DNA of 64,000 nt from Kutzneria sp044547355 (GTDB lineage: Bacteria; Actinomycetota; Actinomycetes; Mycobacteriales; Pseudonocardiaceae), in the NCBI RefSeq assembly GCF_044547355.1, contig NZ_JBIUAG010000024.1:62001-126000 (forward strand). The letters run 5' to 3'. How positions within the stretch are numbered: position 1 is the first letter of the stretch; every line of letters starts with the position of its first letter. The notes beneath the pieces are model-generated. The model did not search any database. It worked only from the letters and a program-made list of their open reading frames with translations, and was not told the origin of the DNA. Positions 10,927 through 18,760 of the stretch are shown in pieces. Made by a program: the position numbers and the translations under genes.

Positions 10927-11751
10927 GTGACCCCTCGCAAGGGCGAGCGGCCGCCGATGCCGGACCGCCTTCCGGTGTCGGCGGTCGACGCCCACACCCA
11001 TCTGGAAGCCTGTGGCGCCAAGGATTCCGCCGATGTCCGGTCCATCATGGACCGTGCCGAGTCGGCCGGCATCGCCTACGCGATCACCGTGGCCGACGAC
11101 ATGGCCGCCGCCCGCTGGGCCGTCGAAGCGTGCACCTGGGACGACCGCGTGTTCGCCGCCGTGGCGCTACATCCCACTCGCACCAAGGAATTCGGCGCGG
11201 CCGAGCAGTCCGAACTGGAGTCGCTGGCCGCGCATCCGCGAGTGGTCGCGATCGGCGAGACCGGTCTGGACTACTACTGGGACTACGCCCCGCACGACGC
11301 CCAACAGGTCGCGTTTCGTTGGCACATAGAACTTTCCAAGCGCCTCGGCAAGCCGTTGATGATTCACGACCGGGACGCGCACGAGGACGTGCTGCGCATT
11401 CTGGACGAAGAAGGCGCGCCGGACACCGTGGTGTTCCATAGCTTCTCCGGCGACGCCGACATGGCGCGACGCTGCGTGGACAGCGGTTACGTGCTGTCGT
11501 TCTCGGGCACGGTCACGTTCCGCAACGCGAAACCGTTGCGGGAGGCGGCGATGGTTGTCCCGCTGCAACAGTTGCTTGTGGAGACCGACGCGCCTTTCCT
11601 GACGCCCCACCCGTTCCGGGGTCGTCCGAACGAGCCCTACTGCGCCGCGTACACGCTGCGTGAGCTCGCTGATCTACGCGGAGTGCACGTCGGTGAGTTG
11701 GCAACAATTGTCACCGCAACGGTGAACCGGGTCTTCGGCCTGGGCGTATGA
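10927..11751 (+). CDS. tatD: TatD-family metal-dependent deoxyribonuclease
   Basis: A 274-aa TatD/YcfH-type hydrolase with a TIM-barrel metal site: N-terminal DAHTH (His 23 and 25), GETGLDYYWD, the histidines in MIHDRDAH and VFHSFSG, and the C-terminal Asp in VETDAPFLTPHP. Members have 3'-5' exonuclease activity with roles in DNA repair or tRNA processing. The GTG start lies 2 nt after the metG stop; ATG 10957 is a shorter option. The order metG-tatD-rpfB-rsmA matches that in Mycobacterium tuberculosis. Confidence 0.94.
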   Translation: MTPRKGERPPMPDRLPVSAVDAHTHLEACGAKDSADVRSIMDRAESAGIAYAITVADDMAAARWAVEACTWDDRVFAAVALHPTRTKEFGAAEQSELESLAAHPRVVAIGETGLDYYWDYAPHDAQQVAFRWHIELSKRLGKPLMIHDRDAHEDVLRILDEEGAPDTVVFHSFSGDADMARRCVDSGYVLSFSGTVTFRNAKPLREAAMVVPLQQLLVETDAPFLTPHPFRGRPNEPYCAAYTLRELADLRGVHVGELATIVTATVNRVFGLGV

Positions 11752-11782
11752 CTATGTGTGCGACCAAGATTTCACCCTGTGG

Positions 11783-11798
11783 TGTGACTGGAGCCACA
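11783..11798. promoter_or_regulatory. CRP-type operator upstream of rpfB
   Basis: TGTGA-CTGGAG-CCACA matches 9 of 10 arm positions of the CRP consensus TGTGA-N6-TCACA. Its centre (11790.5) is about 59-60 bp upstream of the start site predicted from the promoter at 11815-11843, close to the class I activation distance. CRP is reported to control rpf genes in both mycobacteria and streptomycetes, which supports the assignment; binding here is inferred. Confidence 0.55.
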
Positions 11799-11814
11799 AC
11801 AACCCGGGGAATGT

Positions 11815-11843
11815 TTGCGACTCCGCCCGACCTCCGTTACGGT
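11815..11843 (+). promoter_or_regulatory. rpfB promoter
   Basis: A -35 TTGCGA (11815-11820) and a -10 TACGGT (11838-11843) separated by exactly 17 bp. The predicted start is near 11850, giving a leader of about 238 nt before the rpfB GTG. Confidence 0.6.
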
Positions 11844-11849
11844 CCCGTG

Positions 11850-12087
11850 ATCGGTGCGTCTGGACGTTGTGGTTCAACCACCGGCCCGCAGTCAGGTCGG
11901 CGTTCGTCGGGGACAGCCGGCACCCGCGAGGGAGCCAGCTGGACGGCGTTGACTACGGGACCAAGCAAGGCAGTCGGAGCACGAGACCCGAGCGAAGCGA
12001 GGACGTACCAGCGGCTGACGTCGGCTAGTGGCGAGAACAGCCGCGGAACTCTTCGCGGACCATCGGCTTTTCGGAGGTAACGACCCC
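11850..12087 (+). promoter_or_regulatory. Long structured leader of rpfB
   Basis: About 238 nt with no convincing coding frame, despite open frames across it. It holds several GC-rich stems, including CCGCG/CGCGG near 12042-12058, and ends in a strong GGAGGT (12073-12078) 9 nt before GTG 12088. Long leaders controlling rpf genes are known (a c-di-AMP riboswitch in streptomycetes, a conditional terminator in M. tuberculosis). I could not find the conserved c-di-AMP riboswitch core here, so the leader class is open. Confidence 0.4.
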
Positions 12088-13650
12088 GTGACTGGGACCG
12101 GTAGGCACCGTAGACCGCGCGTGTCCGAGGAAACGCCCACGCAGGCGCAGAACGCTCAGAGCTTCTGGGCCCCCCACACCGGGGTGGCCGTGGCCGAGCG
12201 TCAGACCTCGGCCTGGACCGCGGTGCGGCCCGATCTCGACTGGGACTGGGACTGGGAGGCCGAGCTCGAGTCCACCCGCCAGTTCGTTCCCGGCGGGGCC
12301 TACGTCTCCACCCAGGACGTGATGGACGTTCTCGGGCCGGACGCCCAGGACATCCTCAACTCCGTCAACATGGAGCTCGACCAGCTCCTGGAGCTGATGA
12401 ACGCCAAGACCACGGTCTTGCCGATCATCCGCGACGACGCCGGCCCGCTCACCGAGGGCCTGGCCCAGTGTTGGGAAGAGCTCGAAGAGGGACTCGAGGA
12501 CGCCAACCTCGTCCCGGAGCCGCAGCGCAAGACGGTCGTCAAGACCGAGCTGGACGCCAAGTCCCCCTGGAAGCGCCGGTTCATCAAGGCCGCCGTGATG
12601 GCCACCCTGGTCAGCCTGGCCGGTGGCGGCGCCACCGCGCTGGCCATGGACAAGGCCGTGACGGTCGACGTCGACGGTCACGAGATGACCGTGCACACCT
12701 ACTCCGGCACCGTCAGCGACGTGCTGGCCAGCCAGGGCCTGACTGCCGGGTCGCACGACTCGCTCATGCCCTCGGCCAACTCCTCCATCGCCGACGGCGG
12801 CAAGATCGTCCTGCAGCGCGGCCGCACCATGACCGTCTCGGTCGATGGCGTGCAGCAGACCCAGTGGGTCAAGGCCCAGACCGTGGGCGACGCGCTGCGC
12901 GAGATGGGCGTCAAGACCGACAACGCCAAGCTCTCGGTCGACCCGTCCAAGCAGATCCCGCTGTCCGGCATGGCCATCGACATCAAGACGGCCAAGACGG
13001 TCACCATCAGCGACGGCGGCAACGCCCCCAAGCAGCTCACCACCTACGCGGTGACCATCCAGGAGCTGCTCAAGTCCCTGAACATCTCCCTCGGCGCCGA
13101 CGACAACGTCGCGCCGGCCGCCGACACCAAGCTGTCCAGCGGCGCGCAGATCTCCGTCAGCCGCAACGGCGTCACGGTGGTCCAGGAGAACCAGGACATC
13201 CAGCCGACCACCCAGATCATCAACGACCCGACCATGAACTCGGGCGACACCCAGGTCATGGACCCGGGCGTGGTGGGCAAGCAGACCGTGACCTACCGGG
13301 TCACCATGCACAACGGCAAGCAGACCGACAAGCAGCAGATCGGCGTGCAGATCCTGACGCCGATGAAGCCCAAGGTCGTCAAGAACGGCACCAAGCCGCT
13401 GCCCGGCGACGCCGTCTGGGACAAGATCGCCCAGTGCGAGTCCAGCGGCAACTGGCACATCAACACCGGCAACGGCTACTACGGCGGTCTCCAGTTCGAC
13501 ATCCCGACCTGGACCTCCAACGGCGGCGGCGTGTACGCCCCCCGCGCCGACCTGGCCACCCGTGAGCAGCAGATCGCCATCGCCAACAAGGTGCGGGCCG
13601 CGCGTGGCCTCACCCCGTGGGAGTGCGCGTACAAGCTCGGTCTCGTCTGA
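12088..13650 (+). CDS. rpfB: Resuscitation-promoting factor RpfB
   Basis: A 520-aa membrane-anchored cell-wall hydrolase. The order is a cytoplasmic, acidic N-terminal region of about 160 residues, a single membrane segment near residues 163-184, three DUF348 repeats (about 190-370), a G5 domain (about 375-435) and the C-terminal Rpf lysozyme-like domain with the catalytic Glu near residue 451 in QCESSGNWHINTGNGYYGG and its cysteine pair. Rpf proteins cleave peptidoglycan glycan strands and stimulate regrowth of dormant cells. The GTG at 12088 has GGAGGT 9 nt upstream. The long cytoplasmic N-terminus, with a DWDWDW stretch, is much longer than in mycobacterial RpfB. Confidence 0.95.
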   Translation: MTGTGRHRRPRVSEETPTQAQNAQSFWAPHTGVAVAERQTSAWTAVRPDLDWDWDWEAELESTRQFVPGGAYVSTQDVMDVLGPDAQDILNSVNMELDQLLELMNAKTTVLPIIRDDAGPLTEGLAQCWEELEEGLEDANLVPEPQRKTVVKTELDAKSPWKRRFIKAAVMATLVSLAGGGATALAMDKAVTVDVDGHEMTVHTYSGTVSDVLASQGLTAGSHDSLMPSANSSIADGGKIVLQRGRTMTVSVDGVQQTQWVKAQTVGDALREMGVKTDNAKLSVDPSKQIPLSGMAIDIKTAKTVTISDGGNAPKQLTTYAVTIQELLKSLNISLGADDNVAPAADTKLSSGAQISVSRNGVTVVQENQDIQPTTQIINDPTMNSGDTQVMDPGVVGKQTVTYRVTMHNGKQTDKQQIGVQILTPMKPKVVKNGTKPLPGDAVWDKIAQCESSGNWHINTGNGYYGGLQFDIPTWTSNGGGVYAPRADLATREQQIAIANKVRAARGLTPWECAYKLGLV

Positions 13651-13667
13651 GCCTAGAATCCCGCTTC

Positions 13668-14519
13668 GTGCCCGATCTTCTGGGACCCGTCGAGGTCCGC
13701 GCCCTGGCCAAAGAGTTGGACGTCCGTCCGACCAAGAAGCTGGGCCAGAACTTCGTGCACGACACCAACACCGTGCGGCGCATCGTCGCCGCCTCCGGGG
13801 TCACCCAGGACGACGTGGTCCTCGAGGTCGGCCCCGGGCTCGGGTCCCTGACCCTGGCGCTGCTGCCGGCGTGCAAGGCCGTCGTCGCCGTCGAGATCGA
13901 TCCCGTGCTGGCCGCTCGGCTGCCGCTGACCGCCGCCGAGTTCGCCGGTGACGCCGCCTCCCGGCTCACCGTCGTCGGCGCCGACGCCATGCGGGTCACC
14001 GCCGCCGAGATCGGCCTCGCGCCGACCGCCCTGGTCGCCAACCTGCCGTACAACGTGTCGGTGCCCATCGTGCTGCACCTGCTCGCCGAGCTGCCGTCCC
14101 TTCGGTCCGGGCTCGTCATGGTGCAGTCCGAGGTCGCCGACCGCATGGCCGCCGGCCCCGGCAGCCGGGTCTACGGCGTGCCCAGCGTCAAGCTCGCCTG
14201 GTACGCCGACGCCCGCCGCGCCGGCCCCGTGCCCCGCTCCGTGTTCTGGCCCGTGCCCAACGTCGACTCCGCCCTCGTCGCCTTCACCCGCCGCGAGCCG
14301 CCGTCCTCAACCGTCTCCCGCGAAGCCCTGTTTGCCCTGGTCGACGCCGCCTTCGCGCAACGCCGCAAGACCCTTCGGGCCGCGCTGGCCACCTGGGCCG
14401 GCTCGCCCGCCCGCGCCGGCGAGCTCCTGCTCTCCGCCGGCATCGATCCCACCCTGCGTGGCGAGCAGCTCGGCATTGCCGACTTCACCCGCCTCGCCGA
14501 AGCCGCCGCGGCGGCGTAG
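13668..14519 (+). CDS. rsmA: 16S rRNA (adenine-1518/1519-N6)-dimethyltransferase
   Basis: A 283-aa KsgA-family enzyme that dimethylates A1518 and A1519 in 16S rRNA during 30S assembly. It has the substrate-adjacent GQNFVHD, the SAM motif EVGPGLGSLTLAL and the catalytic NLPYNVSVPI (NLPY). The GTG at 13668 lies 8 nt downstream of TAGAAT (13654-13659), so rsmA has its own leaderless promoter inside the short gap after rpfB. In M. tuberculosis ispE follows directly; here the metNIQ operon separates them. Confidence 0.96.
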   Translation: MPDLLGPVEVRALAKELDVRPTKKLGQNFVHDTNTVRRIVAASGVTQDDVVLEVGPGLGSLTLALLPACKAVVAVEIDPVLAARLPLTAAEFAGDAASRLTVVGADAMRVTAAEIGLAPTALVANLPYNVSVPIVLHLLAELPSLRSGLVMVQSEVADRMAAGPGSRVYGVPSVKLAWYADARRAGPVPRSVFWPVPNVDSALVAFTRREPPSSTVSREALFALVDAAFAQRRKTLRAALATWAGSPARAGELLLSAGIDPTLRGEQLGIADFTRLAEAAAAA

Positions 14520-14926
14520 TTCCCCCACGCCTTGGACCAACGCCCACCCCGCCGCTCTTCTTCCCGCGGCCCCGTGACCTCTGGCTTCCCCGGCTCGCCG
14601 CCGCCTCGCTCGGCGAGCCCCACTCCAAGGTTTGCGCAGCTCAGGCCGTCACTCGACGTTGACCCACCTACCCCAAACCCCCGCCCAACCCTGGGGGCCG
14701 GCCCCGTGCCCAGCGTATCGAGGCAAGGGGTCGGAGAGCGGGAAAGTGTCCAGCCTGTGGACAACTCAGGGGGCTGTGGATAACTGGGTGTGCCGAGGAA
14801 CCTACTGTGCGATAGGTCTGGGAGCGACGGATCATCGGGCATCGGTGTGACTTACCGAACGATCCTTGGGTCTTGCTAGTGATGGCTTGCTTTTCCACAT
14901 ACCGGTCAGGTGTACTGCTACTTGCA
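14520..14926. other. Gene-free region with two DnaA-box-like sites
   Basis: About 400 bp between rsmA and the metNIQ leader. I see no supported gene. It contains TGTGGACAA (14756-14764) and TGTGGATAA (14775-14783) in the same orientation, 19 bp apart; the second is an exact complement of the E. coli DnaA box TTATCCACA. The right end (about 14885-14925) should hold the metNIQ promoter, but no hexamer pair is convincing. Confidence 0.45.
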
Positions 14927-15013
14927 TCCATCCCGAGCGGCCGAGAGACCTGGATCGACGAAGCCGCAGCAACCACCCGACCCCGGGCAGGTGCTACCGC
15001 CAGGACCGATGGA
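14927..15013 (+). ncRNA. SAM-I (S-box) riboswitch
   Basis: The sequence follows the SAM-I aptamer: GAGCGGCCGAGAGACCTGG (14935-14953), the core GCAGCAACC (14965-14973) and AGGTGCTACCGCCAGGACC (14989-15007), closed by a P1 helix TCCATC (14927-14932) with GATGGA (15008-15013). It lies upstream of metNIQ, a classic S-box target. The 3' strand of P1 overlaps the GGAGG ribosome-binding site (15011-15015) of the short leader peptide, so SAM binding should hide that site. Mechanism is inferred. Confidence 0.88.
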
Positions 15014-15020
15014 GGACGTC

Positions 15021-15119
15021 ATGGACCTCGCCCGAGTGTGCGCAGCTCTGCTGCTCACCCGCCGTCGAGTTGTCGATCAGTGCCGCCGCACCGCGACGGG
15101 CTGTCGGGTCGGCCGGTAA
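15021..15119 (+). CDS. Cysteine-containing leader peptide of metNIQ
   Basis: A 32-residue ORF with ATG 5 nt after a perfect GGAGG. The peptide has three cysteines (residues 7, 21, 28) and a core LTRRRVVDQCRR followed by GCR. It resembles the short leader peptides annotated upstream of sulfur-metabolism genes in actinobacteria, which share an Arg/His-Val-Asp core and a Cys-Arg end (family comparison from memory). It would let translation speed at Cys codons feed into control of the downstream transporter. Between it and metN are 118 nt with hairpins. Confidence 0.65.
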   Translation: MDLARVCAALLLTRRRVVDQCRRTATGCRVGR

Positions 15120-15192
15120 CACCTACCGCCGCCTGCTGTCGGTTCACCCTCATCGTCTCGTCCGCATAGGACGGTCCAAAAAGGACGGCTCT

Positions 15193-15211
15193 CGCGCGCC
15201 ATCAGCGCGCG
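15193..15211 (+). promoter_or_regulatory. Hairpin between leader peptide and metN
   Basis: CGCGCGC (15193-15199) pairs perfectly with GCGCGCG (15205-15211) around a 5-nt loop. It lies 26 nt before the metN start and could be the terminator or anti-ribosome-binding-site arm of the leader switch; GTCC-AAAAA-GGAC just upstream could form a competing stem. Confidence 0.45.
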
Positions 15212-15237
15212 GGGTCGCGCGTGCCGTGGAGCAAACA

Positions 15238-16248
15238 GTGATCACTGTCGACAATCTGGTCAAGTCCTTCCCCGCCCGTGGCGGCGCCGTGCGCGCCCTG
15301 GACGGCGTCACTCTCGAGGTTCAGGCGGGCGCGGTCTGCGGCGTCGTGGGCCCGAGCGGCTCCGGCAAGTCGACCCTGGCCCGCTGCATCGCCCTGCTGG
15401 AGCGCCCGGACAGCGGGGCGATCAGGGTCGACGGAACGGACCTCGTCACGCTGGACGGCAGCCGCCTGCGCGCGGCTCGCCGGCAGATAGGTGTTGTCCC
15501 GCAAGGGGATTCGCTGCTCCGGCAGCGCACGGCGGCTGGCAATGTGGCGCTGCCGCTGGAAACCGCGGGCGTCGACGGCCCGACCCGGCGCCGCCGCGTG
15601 GGCGAGCTGCTGGACCTGGTCGGCCTGACCGACAAGGCGGCCTCGTACCCGGACCAGCTCTCCGGCGGCCAGCGTCAGCGCATCGCGGTGGCCCGCGCCC
15701 TGGCGGCGAACCCGGCGGTCCTGCTGGCTGATGAGCCCACCTCGGCATTGGACCCGGAGACCACCGGTTCCGTGCTCACGGTTCTCGACCGGGCCCGAGC
15801 CGAGCTCGGAGTCACGGTTGTTGTTGTCACACATGACATGGCGGTGGTCCGCCGGATCTGCGACGACGTGGCGCTGCTGGACGGCGGCCGGATCGTGGAG
15901 AACGGCAGGCTGCTCGACCTGGTGTCCGATGTGGACAGTCGCACCGCCAACGCGCTGCTGCCCGCGCTCGACCAGACCGACGGCATCGCCGGCAACCACG
16001 ACCGGATCGCGGACGTGGTGCTGGTCGGCTTCGCCGCGGTGGGCGCGCTGCTGCCGGAGGCGTCCAACCGGTTCGGCGTCGACCTCGCCGTGCTCGGCGG
16101 CGGACTGACCCGGCTTGGCGAGACCCCGGTGGCCCGGTTCCGCCTGGGTCTGACCGGCGAGCGGGCCGACTCCGCGCTGGAGTGGATCTCCGAGGCCGGC
16201 GCCCTCGTTCGACGGGCCCAGAAGGGCCCGCAGGGAGTCGCTGCGTGA
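15238..16248 (+). CDS. metN: Methionine ABC transporter ATP-binding protein
   Basis: A 336-aa MetN ATPase of the D/L-methionine importer. It has Walker A GPSGSGKST at residues 38-46, Q-loop VVPQ, signature LSGGQRQR near residue 142, Walker B LLADEPTSALD, and a C-terminal NIL (ACT-like) domain of about 80 residues that binds methionine and trans-inhibits transport in homologues. The GTG at 15238 has GGAG 6 nt upstream; GTG 15226 is a longer option. It overlaps metI by 4 nt. Control is expected through the SAM-I riboswitch and the Cys leader peptide. Confidence 0.95.
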   Translation: MITVDNLVKSFPARGGAVRALDGVTLEVQAGAVCGVVGPSGSGKSTLARCIALLERPDSGAIRVDGTDLVTLDGSRLRAARRQIGVVPQGDSLLRQRTAAGNVALPLETAGVDGPTRRRRVGELLDLVGLTDKAASYPDQLSGGQRQRIAVARALAANPAVLLADEPTSALDPETTGSVLTVLDRARAELGVTVVVVTHDMAVVRRICDDVALLDGGRIVENGRLLDLVSDVDSRTANALLPALDQTDGIAGNHDRIADVVLVGFAAVGALLPEASNRFGVDLAVLGGGLTRLGETPVARFRLGLTGERADSALEWISEAGALVRRAQKGPQGVAA

Positions 16249-16931
16249 GACCGACCACTCCGTGGTCCGATGTGTTCGACCTGCTTCACCCCGCGCTCGG
16301 CCAGACGCTCTACATGGTCGGCGTGGCGACGTTGTTCGCCACGGTGTTCGGGATCCCGCTGGGCGTGCTGCTGCACGTGACGGCGCCGGGCGGGCTGCGG
16401 CCCGTTCCGGCGCTGCACCGGGTCCTGGGCACCGTGGTGGACTTCGGCAGATCGCTGCCGTTCATCGTGCTCATCGTGCTGCTGCAACAAGTTGTCACCC
16501 GCCCGCTGATCGGCACCTCGATCGGCCCGACCGCGGCGATCGTGCCGCTGGCCATCGGGGCGGTGCCGTTCCTCGGCCGGCTCGTCCAGTCCGCGCTGCG
16601 TGAGGTGGACGCGAGCGTCGTCGAGGCGGCCATCACCACCGGCGCCACCCGGACCCGGATCGTGCGATCGGTGCTGCTGGGCGAATCCGCCCCGGCGCTG
16701 GTGTCCGCGGTCGGCGTCACTGCCGTCACCCTCGTCGGCTTCTCGGCCATGGCCGGGGTGGTCGGCGGGGAAGGCCTGGGCGACCTCGCCATCCGCTACG
16801 GCTACCAGCGCTACGACGACCGGGTGCTCTGGTCCACGGTCATCGTGCTGGGCGCCCTGGCCATGCTCATCCAACTGCTGTTCGACGTGTCCTCGCGGCT
16901 GATCGACCGCCGCCGGCGCGTCACCGCCTGA
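16245..16931 (+). CDS. metI: Methionine ABC transporter permease
   Basis: A 228-aa MetI-type permease with five membrane spans and the EAA-loop region IVEAAITTGATRTRIVRSVLLGE-like segment (around residues 125-147) that docks on MetN. GTG 16245 overlaps the metN stop (GTGA), so the genes are coupled. It imports methionine together with MetN and the MetQ lipoprotein. Confidence 0.95.
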   Translation: MRPTTPWSDVFDLLHPALGQTLYMVGVATLFATVFGIPLGVLLHVTAPGGLRPVPALHRVLGTVVDFGRSLPFIVLIVLLQQVVTRPLIGTSIGPTAAIVPLAIGAVPFLGRLVQSALREVDASVVEAAITTGATRTRIVRSVLLGESAPALVSAVGVTAVTLVGFSAMAGVVGGEGLGDLAIRYGYQRYDDRVLWSTVIVLGALAMLIQLLFDVSSRLIDRRRRVTA

Positions 16932-16953
16932 AATCCGAAGGAACCACAGTCCC

Positions 16954-17763
16954 ATGAAGCTCCGTGTTGCGCTCCTCGCTGCCCTCGTGACGGTCACCGC
17001 GGCCGCCTGCGGCAACGGCGGCGGCGCGGCCGCCGACCCGAACGCCCCGCTGGTCGTCGGTGTCAGCCCCACCCCGCACGGCCAGATCCTCTCCTACGTC
17101 GCCGACCAGCTGGCGCCGGCCAAGGGCCTGAAGATCCAGGTCAAGGAGTTCACCGACTACGTCACGCCGAACACCTCGCTGGTGGACAAGTCGCTGGACG
17201 CCAACTACTTCCAGCACCAGCCCTACCTGGCCGACTTCGAGCAGAGCCACGGCGCCCAGCTGACCTGGGTCACCGCGGTGCACCTGGAGCCGCTCGGGCT
17301 GTACTCGAAGAAGACGCAGAAGGCGGCCGACCTGCCCGACGGCGCCAAGATCGGCGTGCCCAACGACACCAGCAACGAGGCGCGGGCGTTCAAGCTGCTC
17401 GCCGACAACGGACTGCTCAAGCTGAAGGCCGGCGCCGAGACCACGGCCACGCCGCGGGACATCGCCGACAACCCGAAGCACCTTCAGTTCGTGGAGCTGG
17501 AGGCGGCGCAGCTGCCGCGCAGCCTGGACGACACCGACGCCTCGATCGTGAACGGCAACTACGCGCTGTCGGCCGGCCTGGACACCAAGACGGCGCTGCT
17601 GATCGAGAAGGCCCAGGGCAACCCGAACGCGAACGGCCTGGTCACGCGTCCCGAACTCGCCGGTGACAAGCGGATCAAGGAGCTGGCCGAGCTGCTCAAC
17701 TCCCCGCAGGTCAAGGACTACATCGAGCAGACGTTCCATGGTTCGGTCCTGCCGGCGTTCTAG
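16954..17763 (+). CDS. metQ: Methionine-binding lipoprotein
   Basis: A 269-aa substrate-binding lipoprotein of the NLPA/MetQ family. The signal peptide ends in the lipobox TAAAC with Cys 19 as the lipidation site. The mature part has the family hallmarks VGVSPTPHGQIL, the FTDYVTPN segment and YFQHQPYL, which line the methionine site. It is the last gene of metNIQ, 22 nt after metI with AAGGAA upstream of its ATG. Confidence 0.95.
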   Translation: MKLRVALLAALVTVTAAACGNGGGAAADPNAPLVVGVSPTPHGQILSYVADQLAPAKGLKIQVKEFTDYVTPNTSLVDKSLDANYFQHQPYLADFEQSHGAQLTWVTAVHLEPLGLYSKKTQKAADLPDGAKIGVPNDTSNEARAFKLLADNGLLKLKAGAETTATPRDIADNPKHLQFVELEAAQLPRSLDDTDASIVNGNYALSAGLDTKTALLIEKAQGNPNANGLVTRPELAGDKRIKELAELLNSPQVKDYIEQTFHGSVLPAF

Positions 17764-17794
17764 CCAGCACAGCAACAGCCCGTAGGCTGGACGG

Positions 17795-18760
17795 GTGCTA
17801 GCCGTCGTACCGACACCAGTGACCGTCCGGGCCCCAGCCAAGGTCAACCTGCATCTCGCGGTGGGGGATCTGCGCGCAGACGGCTACCACGACCTGACCA
17901 CGTTGTTCCAGTCGTTGTCGCTGACCGACGAGGTGACGGTCGCCGTCGCCGACGAGCCGGGCCTGGACGTGCGGGGCGAGGGCGCCGACGCGGTGCCGAC
18001 CGATTCGTCGAACCTGGTCTGGAAGGCGGTGCGGGCGCTGGCCGCGCACGTCGGCCGCGACCCGGACGAGCCCAAGCTGCGGATCACCATCAACAAGGGC
18101 ATCCCGGTGGCCGGCGGCATGGCCGGCGGCAGCGCCGACGCCGCGGCCACGCTGGTCGCGCTGGCCAACCTGTGGCGGCTGGAGATCGGCCGCGACGAGC
18201 TGGCCGGCGTGGCCGCCGAGGTCGGCAGCGACGTGCCGTTCGTGCTCCAGGGTGGGCTGGCGCTGGGCACGGGCCGCGGCGAGCAGCTGGTGCCGGTGCT
18301 GTCCCGGCACACCTATCACTGGGTGATGGCCCTGGACTCCACCGGCCTGTCCACCCCGGAGGTGTTCCGGGAGCTGGACCGGCTGCGCGCCGAGGGCAAC
18401 CCGCCGCGGGTGGGGGCCGTCGAGCCCGTGCTGGAGGCGCTGGCCTCCGGCGACCCGAACCAGCTGGCCCTGCTGCTCGGCAACGACCTCCAGGCCGCCG
18501 CGGTGTCGCTGCGCCCCGGCCTGCGCCGCACGCTGCGCGCCGGCGTCAACGCCGGGGCGCTGGCCGGCATCGTCTCCGGCTCCGGCCCCACCTGTGCCTT
18601 CCTCTGCTCCGACAACGACGCCGCCGTCCGGGTCGCCGCCGAGCTGTCGGGCGCCGGCGTGTGCCGTACGGTCCGCGTGGCGCAGGGCCCGGTCGCCGGC
18701 GCCCGTGTGATCACCGGCGACGACCCCGCCCGACAGACCCCGCCCGAGGTCCACGCCTAG
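17795..18760 (+). CDS. ispE: 4-diphosphocytidyl-2-C-methyl-D-erythritol kinase
   Basis: A 321-aa GHMP kinase of the MEP isoprenoid pathway. It phosphorylates CDP-methylerythritol using ATP. Motifs are the N-terminal APAKVNLHL, the GHMP glycine loop IPVAGGMAGGSADAA and the C-terminal GIVSGSGPTCAFL. GTG 17795 is 6 nt after TAGGCT (17783-17788), so the gene has its own leaderless promoter in the 31-nt gap after metQ. Its stop overlaps the convergent DUF4190 gene by 4 nt. Confidence 0.96.
   Translation: MLAVVPTPVTVRAPAKVNLHLAVGDLRADGYHDLTTLFQSLSLTDEVTVAVADEPGLDVRGEGADAVPTDSSNLVWKAVRALAAHVGRDPDEPKLRITINKGIPVAGGMAGGSADAAATLVALANLWRLEIGRDELAGVAAEVGSDVPFVLQGGLALGTGRGEQLVPVLSRHTYHWVMALDSTGLSTPEVFRELDRLRAEGNPPRVGAVEPVLEALASGDPNQLALLLGNDLQAAAVSLRPGLRRTLRAGVNAGALAGIVSGSGPTCAFLCSDNDAAVRVAAELSGAGVCRTVRVAQGPVAGARVITGDDPARQTPPEVHA

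Noticed and set aside
11748..12080. Possible small genes between tatD and rpfB
   Set aside because: Frames overlap the promoter and leader of rpfB, show no family, and lack ribosome-binding sites.
14756..14783. Chromosomal replication origin
   Set aside because: Only two DnaA-like boxes, no dnaA or dnaN nearby, and no AT-rich unwinding region.
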